64,000 nucleotides of DNA from Georgenia sp. EYE_87 (GTDB taxonomy: Bacteria; Actinomycetota; Actinomycetes; Actinomycetales; Actinomycetaceae), in contig NZ_JAHXNL010000011.1 in NCBI RefSeq assembly GCF_023148685.1, positions 53,184-117,183 on the forward strand. Direction: 5' to 3'. The position numbers were made by a program, and so were the translations under genes. Below are positions 1 to 7,170 of the stretch, one piece after another. The first letter of the stretch is position 1. Each line of letters opens with the position of its first letter. The notes beneath the pieces are model-generated. The model was given only the letters and a program-made list of their open reading frames with translations. It did no database searches and was not told the DNA's origin.

Positions 1-717
1 CGCCGCCTCGTGTCGTACTACGAGAGGGCGCTCGAGGCGCGCGGCCCGGACGTTCCCGCGGGCATCGACCTGGACCTGGCGCGGCAGGTCGCCAGACGCG
101 AGCTCGCCGCCAAGACCACGAAGAAGTCGGAGGAGAACGTCTTCAGCATGATGCGGCGCATCGGTCAGGCCAAGGCCGGTCCCGCCGCGGACTACGCCGC
201 ACAGCTCGTGCGCAGCGTCGGCAAGGTGGTCTTCTTCGCCAAGCACGTCGACGTGATGGACGCGGCCGAGGAGGTCTTCGCCGGGCGCGGCATCCGGTTC
301 GTGTCGATCCGTGGGGACCAGTCCTCGGCGGCGCGTCAGAAGGCCATCGACGCCTTCACCAACGATCCCGAGGTCGCCGTCGCGGTCTGCTCGCTGACCG
401 CCGCCGGTGTCGGGCTCAACCTGCAGGTCGCCTCCAACATGGTCCTCGCGGAGCTGTCGTGGACCGACGCGGAGCAGACCCAGGCGATCGACCGCATCCA
501 CCGCATCGGTCAGGCGGAGCCCGTCACCGCGTGGCGGATCATCGCCGCGCAGACCCTCGACGCCCGGATCGCGGAGCTGATCGACAGCAAGGCGGGGCTC
601 GCCGCCCGGGCGCTCGACGGGTCGGACGAGGAGATCTCCTCCTCGACCGACGTGCAGCTTGACGCCCTCGTGGCGCTGCTCACCGACGCGCTGACGGAGC
701 TGCAGGTCACCGCCTAG
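1..717 (+). CDS. SNF2-family DEAD/H helicase, C-terminal part (5' end outside window)
   Basis: The reading frame is open from the first base, so only the last ~238 residues are present. They hold the second RecA-like (helicase C) lobe of an SNF2/SMARCAL1-type ATPase: a KVVFFAKHVDVMD strand-turn, the motif V region SLTAAGVGLNLQVASNM and motif VI QAIDRIHRIGQ with its arginine finger. Family members are dsDNA translocases that remodel protein-DNA complexes or restart forks; substrate and partners cannot be read here. The acidic DEEISSSTD tail is ordinary. A long hairpin directly after the stop suggests it ends its transcription unit. Confidence 0.88.
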   Translation, partial: RRLVSYYERALEARGPDVPAGIDLDLARQVARRELAAKTTKKSEENVFSMMRRIGQAKAGPAADYAAQLVRSVGKVVFFAKHVDVMDAAEEVFAGRGIRFVSIRGDQSSAARQKAIDAFTNDPEVAVAVCSLTAAGVGLNLQVASNMVLAELSWTDAEQTQAIDRIHRIGQAEPVTAWRIIAAQTLDARIAELIDSKAGLAARALDGSDEEISSSTDVQLDALVALLTDALTELQVTA

Positions 718-719
718 GC

Positions 720-766
720 ACGCACCGAGTGACCTGCGAGCTCCGCGGGTCAGGGCCTCGGTGCGT
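720..766 (+). terminator. Hairpin terminator after the SNF2 helicase
   Basis: A perfect 10-base inverted repeat (acgcaccgag at 720-729, ctcggtgcgt at 757-766) encloses a second 5-base stem (tgacc 730-734, ggtca 748-752). It begins two bases past the helicase stop. There is no T tract, which is usual for high-GC actinobacterial terminators. Confidence 0.55.
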
Positions 767-808
767 CCGGGAGGCAGTTGCTCTCAGGACGACGTCGCTA
801 CCACCTGA

Positions 809-1034
809 TCACAGCGCCTCGAGGAGCGGCAGATGGCCGGAACGACCGGTGATGGGCTCCTCCGGCGGGGCTGCCCCGAGCTGGTAGCGGACGACGAGAC
901 CGCGAGAACTGCCATCCCGAGGCGAGCACGCCGACGAAGATGCCGGTCGGTCTGAGCGATTCCAGCGTCCTGTCGTTCGCGGCATCGACGTCGCCGTCGT
1001 AAGCAGGTACCCGTACCCCGGTGGCAGTGGGCGC
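809..1034 (-). pseudogene. Possible decayed or frameshifted gene remnant
   Basis: On the minus strand one frame reads a protein-like stretch (YDGDVDAANDRTLESLRPTG, then IFVGVLASGWQ), and a second frame continues near 905 with SRGLVVRYQLGAAPPEEP and runs to a TGA at 809-811. A stop at 1035-1037 closes the upstream side and no start codon with a ribosome site is visible. The rest of the 718-1111 gap holds only the two hairpins annotated separately. I do not recognise a family; this may be chance coding potential. Confidence 0.25.
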
Positions 1035-1050
1035 CTACCGGCCCCAGGAA

Positions 1051-1086
1051 AAGACGAAGCCCGAACCTTCAGCAGAAGGTCCGGGC
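1051..1086 (-). terminator. Terminator of tRNA-Arg
   Basis: Inverted repeat gcccgaaccttc (1059-1070) / gaaggtccgggc (1075-1086) with one mismatch and loop agca. On the minus strand it is followed by cttcgtctttt (T-rich), 25 bases downstream of the tRNA-Arg 3' end. Confidence 0.7.
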
Positions 1087-1111
1087 CGATCCGTGATGCC
1101 GACTCACACTG

Positions 1112-1184
1112 TGCGCCCGAAGGGACTCGAACCCCCAACCTTCTGATCCGTAGTCAGATGCTCTATCCATTGAGCTACGGGCGC
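1112..1184 (-). tRNA. tRNA-Arg (anticodon ACG)
   Basis: A 73-base cloverleaf read on the minus strand: acceptor GCGCCCG pairs with CGGGCGC, discriminator A, anticodon loop CTACGGA giving ACG, and T-arm GGGTTCGAGTCCC. The CCA end is not encoded. A TTTGGA-N16-GATAGA promoter lies just upstream and a T-tailed hairpin downstream. Confidence 0.97.
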
Positions 1185-1486
1185 GTGGCCTTGTGGGCCG
1201 AAGAAGACTCTATCGCGACCGGCCCGGCGCTCCAAACGCGAAGACGGTGAGCCGCGTCACCGGTGGCCGCCCTGACAGGGGGGCACACCGCCCGCGCAGG
1301 GCGCGTCACGGTCGCCACCCGGCGCCGACCGCCAGGACCAGCTGAGGGACGCCAGGATGATCCCGGCCCAGCGCGAGGGTGAACGCCGTGCCGTTCGGCT
1401 CCGGAGCCCTTGACCGGCCACGAGACCAGATCTAGCGTCGAGTCGCCGGTCGGTCGATGGTCGCCCGACCCGCACGGGAGGCCGCC
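1185..1486. other. Intergenic region with tRNA-Arg promoter only
   Basis: 302 bases between tRNA-Arg and the VOC gene. Apart from the minus-strand tRNA promoter at its left end and a GGGAGG ribosome site before the VOC start, I see no supported gene. A 72-codon minus-strand frame here is rich in Arg/Ser/Pro with no recognisable motif and looks like chance. Confidence 0.5.
1209..1236 (-). promoter_or_regulatory. Promoter of tRNA-Arg
   Basis: Minus strand: -35 TTTGGA (1231-1236), 16-base spacer, -10 GATAGA (1209-1214). Transcription would start near 1202, about 18 bases before the mature tRNA 5' end. Confidence 0.5.
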
Positions 1487-1870
1487 ATGCTCTCCACCTA
1501 CAGCCCGATCCCCACCCTCGCCGTCAAGGACGTCGCCGCCGCGCGGTCCTTCTACGAGGGCACGCTCGGCTTCGCCCCCGGGAGGGAGGAGACCGGCGGC
1601 ATCGTCTACACCGCCGGGTCTGGGCAGTTCCTCGTCTACGAGTCGGCCTACGCCGGCACCAACAAGGCCACTGCCATGGCCTTCGAGGCACCCGACGGCG
1701 ACTTCGACACCGAGGTCCAGAAGCTCCGCGACAAGGGTGTGCAGTTCCAGACCTTCGAGATGGAAGGCCTCGAGTGGGACGGCGACGTCGCGAAGTTCGG
1801 CGACAGCAGGGCCGTCTGGTTCAACGACCCCGACGGCAACATCCTGAGCCTGGGCACCGAGCTCATGTGA
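1487..1870 (+). CDS. VOC (glyoxalase/bleomycin-resistance) superfamily protein
   Basis: 127 residues, the usual length of a two-module VOC (beta-alpha-beta-beta-beta) protein. The first module begins PIPTLAVKDVAAARSFYEGT; the end carries the typical WFNDPDGNILSLGTELM strand. Family members bind a metal or small ligand (glyoxalases, dioxygenases, antibiotic-binding proteins); few candidate metal ligands (His/Glu) are visible, so a reaction cannot be assigned. The ATG at 1487 is preferred over an in-frame upstream ATG at 1457 because GGGAGG lies about six bases before it and the VOC fold starts there. It stands alone between tRNA genes. Confidence 0.85.
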   Translation: MLSTYSPIPTLAVKDVAAARSFYEGTLGFAPGREETGGIVYTAGSGQFLVYESAYAGTNKATAMAFEAPDGDFDTEVQKLRDKGVQFQTFEMEGLEWDGDVAKFGDSRAVWFNDPDGNILSLGTELM

Positions 1871-1949
1871 GCGCGCGCCGGCCCCGCCGGGAGCGGCGCC
1901 GCAGTCTCGACGTCGGGGGCGCTGGCACAGGTCGTGGGCGTGCGTACGG

Positions 1950-1985
1950 AAAAGCCCGAACCCCTCGGACCGAGGGGTTCGGGCT
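1950..1985 (-). terminator. Terminator of tRNA-Ser(GCT)
   Basis: agcccgaacccctcgg (1953-1968) is complementary to ccgaggggttcgggct (1970-1985). On the minus strand the stem is followed by TTTT, a classic intrinsic terminator placed 30 bases beyond the tRNA 3' end. It also faces the end of the VOC gene and may serve both. Confidence 0.85.
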
Positions 1986-2014
1986 GTCCGCGATGCCCTG
2001 CGACATCACACGAG

Positions 2015-2103
2015 CGGAGACGGTGGGATTTGAACCCACGGACGGGTTACCCCGTCACATCCTTAGCAGGGATGCGCACTAGACCAGACTATGCGACGTC
2101 TCC
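2015..2103 (-). tRNA. tRNA-Ser (anticodon GCT)
   Basis: An 89-base class II tRNA on the minus strand: acceptor GGAGACG/CGTCTCC with discriminator G, anticodon loop CTGCTAA giving GCT, a long variable arm (gacggggtaacccgtc region) and T-loop GGTTCAAATCC. CCA is not encoded. Confidence 0.97.
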
Positions 2104-2165
2104 CGGTCACCGGACAGGTTACCCAACGACCGGCTCACGGGCCAAAACTGCCGGACGGGCGGTCG

Positions 2166-2695
2166 CTAGGGCATGCGACGCCGCGCCAGACGGGGGTATC
2201 TCGCAGCGAGCGCGGCGACGTTGCTCTCGTCGAACGGCTCGCCGCGAGGTGCGCCGTCGGGATCCTCGATCACGAGGTCGCCGCCGACGTCCTGCTGCGC
2301 GTCACGCCCTGTGCGCCGCTCGTAGACATCCGCGGCGACGTAAGAGAGGAGCTCGGCGTCGGTGGCCTCCTCGACGTCCCTCGGCCCGAGGCGTGCCAAC
2401 AGGTCCGGCTCGGCGAGCACCTGACGACACACCCGTGACCCGCGGGAGACGAGCCACGAGCGCAGGTCGGTAAAGGTGTCGTCACCGCAGCCGCCGAAGA
2501 TCACGAAGGCCGCGCCCCACAGGTCCCAGGTGTAGAGCCGGTGGTTGGCCGCGACGAACTGGGTGTGGAAGCCGAGCACGCCCTCCACCGGCAGTGGTCA
2601 AGGATCGTCTCGAGCACGGCGGCCTGCCGCTCCACGCTCCCCACGGACGCCCACCGGCTCGCGCTGACGATCCGCCAGAACTGTCGCTCGTCCAC
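2166..2695 (-). pseudogene. DUF4240 protein gene interrupted by a frameshift
   Basis: Read from a GTG at 2695 (preceded by GGAGGAGGAG), the first frame encodes VDERQFWRIVSASRWASVGS and continues to LETILDHC near 2600. The rest of the family, from EGVLGFHTQFVAANHRLYTW through DLWGAAFVIFGGCGDDTF and FRSWL-type residues, lies in a different frame ending at 2166. Joining them needs one extra base around 2590-2605, i.e. a one-base deletion in the gene or in the assembly. DUF4240 function is unknown. The gene sits between tRNA-Ser(GCT) and tRNA-Ser(TGA). Only the second part could be made from an internal start. Confidence 0.75.
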
Positions 2696-2849
2696 CGTGC
2701 TCCTCCTCCGCCCGGCGGAAACGTTAGCCGCTCCGCTGCGTGGCGAAGCTCCACGCGTGGGACACCCCGACGACGTCGTCGAGGTGCTCACCGCACCGGC
2801 TGCCCAGCGGCCGGGCTTCCTCGATCGGCTGCCGGGTCGCGGCCGCTGG

Positions 2850-2937
2850 CGGAGGGCAAGGGATTCGAACCCTTGGTGCGGGGTTACCGCACAACGGTTT
2901 TCAAGACCGTCACATTCGGCCGCTCTGTCAGCCCTCC
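2850..2937 (-). tRNA. tRNA-Ser (anticodon TGA)
   Basis: An 88-base class II tRNA on the minus strand: acceptor GGAGGGC/GCCCTCC with discriminator G, anticodon loop CTTGAAA giving TGA, long variable arm (tgcggtaaccccgca) and T-loop GGTTCGAATCC. CCA is not encoded. About 750 bases separate it from tRNA-Ser(GCT). Confidence 0.97.
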
Positions 2938-3179
2938 CTGCCCCGGCGTCGACCGCCCGGCCCAGCGTTGCCAGAAGACTCCGTACCGGGATGCGGTACA
3001 AGCCCTTCTGTCAGGGCGGCGGGCCGAGGTGGTCGGCCGAGGCGCGCACCAGTGTAGGTGAGCGGAACCTCCGGTCCCGCGCCGTGGCCGCACAGACGCG
3101 GCCGGGACGGCGGCGCGGCACGTCCTCCCGCCCACGGGCGCGGCTCGGCCGGCAAGGCCACCTCGGGCACGATGGGCCC

Positions 3180-4148
3180 ATGCGCGCCATCACCATCACC
3201 GACGACTCCGACTTGCTGCTCACCGACGTCCCCGACCCGCGGCCCGGCCCCGCCGAGGTGCTCGTGCGGGTGGCCGCCGCGGGCGTGAACCGGGCCGACC
3301 TCCTCCAGCGCGCCGGCCACTACCCGCCCCCGCCGGGGGCCAGCGAGATCCTCGGCCTGGAGGTCTCCGGCACTGTCGTCGCCGTCGGCGACGGCGTCAC
3401 CGGCTGGGCCGAGGGAGACGAGGTGTGCGCCCTTCTCGCCGGCGGCGGCTACGCCGAGCTGGTCGCGGTGCCCGCCGGCCAGCTGCTCCCCGCCCCGGCC
3501 GGGCTGGATCTCATCGACGCCGCCGCGCTCCCGGAGGCCGTGTGCACCGCCTGGTCGAACCTTGTCGGCACCGGGGGGCTGCGGGCGGGCGAGACGGTGC
3601 TGGTCCACGGCGGCTCCGGCGGGGTGGGCTCGGCGGCGATCCAGCTCGCCGCCTCCGTCGGGGCGCGGGTGCTGACGACGGCCGGGGGGCCGGAGCGGGC
3701 GGCCAGGTGCCGCGAGCTGGGCGCCGACGTCGCCATCGACCACCGCGCGCAGGACGTCGCCGCCGCCGTGGCGGCGGCGACGGACGGCCGCGGCGTCGAC
3801 GTGATCCTCGACGTGCTGGGCGCCGGCGGGCTGGACCAGAACGTGCGTAGCCTCGCCACCGGCGGCCGCCTCGTGGTCATCGGCACCCAGAAGGGCCGCA
3901 AGGGCGAGATCGATCTCGGCCGGCTGATGACGAAGCGGGCCAGCGTCCACGCCACCACGCTGCGCGCCCGACCGCTGGAGGAGAAGGCGGCGATCGTCGC
4001 CGACGTGCGCGAGCGAGCCTGGCCCCTGCTCGAGGACGGGCGCCTGCGCCCCGTGGTCGCCGAGCGGCTGCCGCTCGCGGAGGCGGCCCGGGCGCACGAG
4101 CTGCTCGACTCCGGCGCTGTGTTCGGCAAGGTGCTGCTGGTCCCCTGA
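3180..4148 (+). CDS. NAD(P)H-quinone oxidoreductase, zinc-independent MDR family (PIG3-like)
   Basis: 322 residues. An alcohol-dehydrogenase-like GroES N-terminal domain (about 25-110, with AAGVNRADLLQRAGHYPPPP) is followed by a Rossmann domain with the nucleotide-binding loop HGGSGGVGSAAIQLA (about 140-155). The catalytic and structural zinc cysteines of true alcohol dehydrogenases are absent, as in quinone oxidoreductases, which reduce quinones one electron at a time with NADPH. The start is the ATG at 3180, where the family N-terminus MRAITIT begins; a longer open frame upstream has no family similarity. A CACGAT box six bases before it suggests a leaderless message. Confidence 0.9.
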   Translation: MRAITITDDSDLLLTDVPDPRPGPAEVLVRVAAAGVNRADLLQRAGHYPPPPGASEILGLEVSGTVVAVGDGVTGWAEGDEVCALLAGGGYAELVAVPAGQLLPAPAGLDLIDAAALPEAVCTAWSNLVGTGGLRAGETVLVHGGSGGVGSAAIQLAASVGARVLTTAGGPERAARCRELGADVAIDHRAQDVAAAVAAATDGRGVDVILDVLGAGGLDQNVRSLATGGRLVVIGTQKGRKGEIDLGRLMTKRASVHATTLRARPLEEKAAIVADVRERAWPLLEDGRLRPVVAERLPLAEAARAHELLDSGAVFGKVLLVP

Positions 4149-4196
4149 ACCGCCGGGAGCCGCAGGTCCGCCGTGCGGGACCTCACGTTGCGCCTC

Positions 4197-4212
4197 ATAC
4201 CCCCTTGGGTAT
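4197..4212 (+). promoter_or_regulatory. CsoR/CstR-like operator before the rhodanese gene
   Basis: Inverted repeat ATACCC-CCTT-GGGTAT. G/C-tract palindromes flanked by ATAC/GTAT are the established target type of CsoR-family regulators, including the persulfide sensor CstR that controls rhodanese genes. A possible TTGCGC (4188-4193) and TATCGT (4210-4215) pair brackets it, so binding would block the promoter. No CsoR-family gene is present in this window. Confidence 0.6.
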
Positions 4213-4271
4213 CGTGTCAGGGTCGGCGCCGCCAGGGCGCCACCCTGTCCCCCACCTCAGGAAACGGATTC

Positions 4272-4889
4272 GTGACAGCGCTCAACACCGCCATGACCAC
4301 ACCCGCCACCGGCTCCGCCGTGCTCGACCCGCACTCCCTGATCGAGCGGCTGGGCTCGGCGACGCCGCCCCGGCTGATCGACGTCCGCACCCCTGCCGAG
4401 TTCGAGACGGTCCACATCCCCGGCGCGTACAACGTGCCGCTGGACACCCTCAAGGAGCACCGGGAGGAGATCGCCCGGCGCCTCGACGAGGACGTCGTGC
4501 TGATCTGCCGCTCCGGGCAGCGTGCGAGCCAGGCCCGCGAGGCACTGGCCGCGGCCGGGCTGCCGAACCTCCACCTCCTGGACGGAGGCATGCAGGCCTG
4601 GCAGTCCGCCGGCGGCGAGGTCAACCGCGGCCGGAGCAGGTGGGACCTCGAGCGGCAGGTGCGCCTCGTCGCCGGCTCGGTCGTGCTCACCAGCATCCTG
4701 GCCAGCACCCGCGTGCCGGGGGCCAAGTGGCTCGCCGCGGCGCTCGGCGGCGGGCTCACCGCGGCCGCGCTGACCAACACGTGCGCCATGGGCTCGGCGC
4801 TGTCCAAGCTGCCGTACAACCGTGGCGCCTCGCTGGACCCGGCCGAGGCCGTCGCCCAGCTCCGCCCGGGCGGCCCCGCCGGGCAGTGA
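4272..4889 (+). CDS. Rhodanese-like sulfurtransferase with C-terminal two-TM DUF2892 domain
   Basis: 205 residues. A single rhodanese domain (about 18-118) contains PRLIDVRTPAEF, HIPGAYNVPLD and the active-site loop CRSGQR with the persulfide cysteine at about position 79. Residues ~125-180 form two hydrophobic segments around GAKWLAAALGGG, the DUF2892 pattern, so the sulfurtransferase is membrane-tethered facing the cytoplasm. The family moves sulfane sulfur to thiol acceptors in sulfide/persulfide detoxification. GTG 4272 is chosen because AGGAAA lies seven bases ahead; ATG 4293 is possible. Control by a persulfide-responsive repressor is inferred from the operator upstream. Confidence 0.9.
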   Translation: MTALNTAMTTPATGSAVLDPHSLIERLGSATPPRLIDVRTPAEFETVHIPGAYNVPLDTLKEHREEIARRLDEDVVLICRSGQRASQAREALAAAGLPNLHLLDGGMQAWQSAGGEVNRGRSRWDLERQVRLVAGSVVLTSILASTRVPGAKWLAAALGGGLTAAALTNTCAMGSALSKLPYNRGASLDPAEAVAQLRPGGPAGQ

Positions 4890-4924
4890 GTACTGCCGCC
4901 GCCCGCGGGCGGCGGTGACGAGCA

Positions 4925-4956
4925 GGAGCCGCCCCGTTCCCCCACGGGGCGGCTCC
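4925..4956. terminator. Bidirectional terminator
   Basis: A 13-base perfect stem, ggagccgccccgt (4925-4937) with acggggcggctcc (4944-4956), loop tccccc, lies between the convergent rhodanese and hydrolase genes. A second palindrome (gccgccgcccgcgggcggcg) sits just before it at about 4895-4914. Confidence 0.75.
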
Positions 4957-4970
4957 GCCGTTCGGGAGCG

Positions 4971-5813
4971 TCAGTCCGCCCCGGGCCCGCGCGCCGTGGG
5001 CGCCACGACCCCGACGTGCTCGCCCGCGAGGAACCGCAGGATGTCGGCGCGGACGCGCCGGCTCATGAACGGGCCGACGTGCCCCATGCGCGGGTACAGC
5101 CGCAGCCGCCCTCCCGGGACGCCGGCCGCCGTACGGCGGAAGAGCTCGGGGCTGTAGTAGCCGTCGCGCGCCCCGGCGACCACGAGCGTCGGGGCCTGCA
5201 CGGCACCGAGCCGGTCGCAGACGTCGAAGGCGTCCTCGGCCTCGATGGTCCGGAGCAGGTCGGTGGGATCCGCCGGCGTCATCGCCGGGCCGGCGAGCCG
5301 GAGGCCGGCGCGCATGACCAGGGTGCCGGCCGCCGTCGCCGCCATGACGGGGGCCAGCTCGACGATGCCCCGCCCGTAGTCGCCCGCCGCGGTGCGCTCC
5401 GCGAGACGCCGCTGGGCGGCACGCCCGGGGTCGGAGAGACGGCACGCCGCCGACAGCAGGACCAGCCGGCGCACCGCCTCCGGGTGGTCGACCGCCAGCT
5501 GCAGCGCCACGGACCCGCCGGTGGAGGAGCCGAGGACGTCGACGGGCTCGCCGAAGCGGTCCGCGAGCGCCCGGGCGTGCAGGTCCGCCAGGTCGGCCAT
5601 GGTCACGCCGGCGGGCAGGCCGGCCGGGCGCCTCACCACGTGCACCCGGTGCCGCCGCGCGTACGCGCGCAGGCCGCGCAGCTCCCGGGCGCGGGCCGCC
5701 CCGGTCGGGTTGACGTTCTCGGCCTCGAGACCGGCCAGCACGACGAGCGCCGGTCCGCCGCCGAACGCGAGGTACGGCAGGCCCCCGGTCAGGGTGCCCT
5801 CGACGAGCTCCAT
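4971..5813 (-). CDS. Alpha/beta hydrolase
   Basis: 280 residues with the alpha/beta-hydrolase layout: nucleophile elbow GSSTGGS (serine ~97), acid candidate in VAGARDGYYSPELF and histidine in YPRMGHVGPFM near the end. The usual HGG oxyanion loop is replaced by GGGPALVVLAGL. Substrate unknown; esterase, lactonase or peptidase activity is equally possible. GGGAG precedes the ATG by six bases. It converges on the rhodanese gene and is probably monocistronic. Confidence 0.85.
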   Translation of the reverse strand: MELVEGTLTGGLPYLAFGGGPALVVLAGLEAENVNPTGAARARELRGLRAYARRHRVHVVRRPAGLPAGVTMADLADLHARALADRFGEPVDVLGSSTGGSVALQLAVDHPEAVRRLVLLSAACRLSDPGRAAQRRLAERTAAGDYGRGIVELAPVMAATAAGTLVMRAGLRLAGPAMTPADPTDLLRTIEAEDAFDVCDRLGAVQAPTLVVAGARDGYYSPELFRRTAAGVPGGRLRLYPRMGHVGPFMSRRVRADILRFLAGEHVGVVAPTARGPGAD

Positions 5814-5926
5814 GGTCGCTCCCGTCCGCGCGCGCCGCGCCCGCCGCGTCGCGTGCGCCCACGCCGAGCATCCCGCGCGGGAGCGGGACGGACAAGGACC
5901 GCCGGTCCCTTTGACACACTGTCCGG

Positions 5927-7042
5927 GTGCGAGCCGGCGCCTCCGCGACCCTCAGCGACCGCGTGCTGGGCCGTTCCACCCTGCAGCGCCAGCACCTCCT
6001 CGCCCGGGCCGGGCTCCCCGTGCCGGAGATGCTCGAGCACCTCGTCGGGCTGCAGGGGCAGGTGCCCGGGGTGCCCTACACGGCGCTGTGGTCGCGGGTG
6101 GCCGCGTTCGACCCGGAGGAGCTCTCCTCGGCGATGGCCGGGCGGACCGTGGTGCGCGCCCCGCTGATGCGCACGACGCTGCACACCGTGACGGCGCGTG
6201 ACTGCCTCGCGCTCCAGCCGCTGACCGCGCCGGTGCTCGCCCGGACGTTCGCCTCGACCGCCTGGGCGCGGCGCCTCCGCGGGCAGGATCTCGGCCCGGC
6301 GCTCGACGCGGCCGGGCGGCTCGTCGCCGAGCGGCCCCTGACCCGGGCCGCGCTGGCACAGGAGCTCGACCTCCGCTTCCCCGAGCTGGACGCGACATCG
6401 CTGGCGTGGGCGTTCAGCTACCTCGCGCCGGTGCTGCAGGCGACCCCCCGGGGGCTGTGGCGCCGGTCCGGTCCCTCTGCTCTGACGACGATCGAGGCCT
6501 GGCTCGGCGAGGCGCCCGGCGCGGGCATGAGCCTGCAGACCCTGGTGCGCCGCTATCTCGTGGCGTTCGGGCCGGCGAGCGTGAACGACGTGCAGGCCTG
6601 GTGCGGGCTGACCCGGCTGCGCGAGGTCACCGACGGCATGGACCTGCGCCGTTACCGCAGCACCGGCGGGGCCGAGCTCCTCGACCTGCCGGACGCCGCC
6701 GTGCCCGACGAGGAGGCGCCCGCGCCCGTGCGGTTCCTCGGCGAGTACGACAACGCCCTGATCGGGTACGCGGACCGCTCGCGCACCGCGGCGGGGTCGC
6801 TGCTCGACCTGCCGCGGGGCGGCCCGGGCGGGGCGGTCGGTACGGTGCTGGTCGACGCGGCGGTGCGCGGGACGTGGGCGCTCCGGCGGCGCGGGGACGG
6901 CTACGCCCTGACGGTCCACCCGAGAGCGTCGCTCAGGCGCGCAGAGAAGGACGAGGTCCTCGCCGAGGCGACGGCGCTCGGCGCCTTCCTGACCGTGGGC
7001 GCGGACGTGCGCGTGGAGGTCGCCCGGCCCGAGGCCGGCTGA
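5927..7042 (+). CDS. Winged-helix DNA-binding domain protein (HTH_42, AlkZ/YcaQ-like)
   Basis: 371 residues belonging to the AlkZ/YcaQ-type winged-helix family (PF06224). The N-terminus carries LQRQHLLARA and HLVGLQGQVP; the LQGQ element aligns with the QxQ catalytic motif of the AlkZ DNA glycosylases that unhook interstrand crosslinks or remove alkylated bases. The conserved VRFLGEYDNALIGYADRSR stretch is near residue 265. Actinobacteria often have several copies of unknown substrate, so base-excision repair is an inference. GTG 5927 is the most upstream start compatible with family length. Confidence 0.8.
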   Translation: MRAGASATLSDRVLGRSTLQRQHLLARAGLPVPEMLEHLVGLQGQVPGVPYTALWSRVAAFDPEELSSAMAGRTVVRAPLMRTTLHTVTARDCLALQPLTAPVLARTFASTAWARRLRGQDLGPALDAAGRLVAERPLTRAALAQELDLRFPELDATSLAWAFSYLAPVLQATPRGLWRRSGPSALTTIEAWLGEAPGAGMSLQTLVRRYLVAFGPASVNDVQAWCGLTRLREVTDGMDLRRYRSTGGAELLDLPDAAVPDEEAPAPVRFLGEYDNALIGYADRSRTAAGSLLDLPRGGPGGAVGTVLVDAAVRGTWALRRRGDGYALTVHPRASLRRAEKDEVLAEATALGAFLTVGADVRVEVARPEAG

Positions 7043-7123
7043 CGGACGACGGCGAGCGCCGGCACCGCCGTCGGGAAGAGGCGGCAGCCGCCGGGAAGAG
7101 GCCGCCACCGCAGGGAGGCCGAG

Positions 7124-7154
7124 GGCCCGCCCGACCACGACGGTCGGACGGGCC
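7124..7154. terminator. Bidirectional terminator
   Basis: ggcccgcccgacc (7124-7136) pairs with ggtcggacgggcc (7142-7154) except one central mismatch; loop acgac. It lies between the convergent winged-helix gene and the sugar permease operon end. Confidence 0.7.
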
Positions 7155-7170
7155 CCGAGCCTTCCTGGGT

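Noticed and set aside
1112..2937. tRNA genes as integration (att) sites of a mobile element
   Set aside because: No integrase and no repeated tRNA 3' end is seen nearby; the conjugation-like locus is 56 kb away with no matching repeat found by eye.
5911..5916. TTGACA before the winged-helix gene as a -35 box
   Set aside because: It is only 11 bases from the start codon, so no -10 can follow before translation begins.
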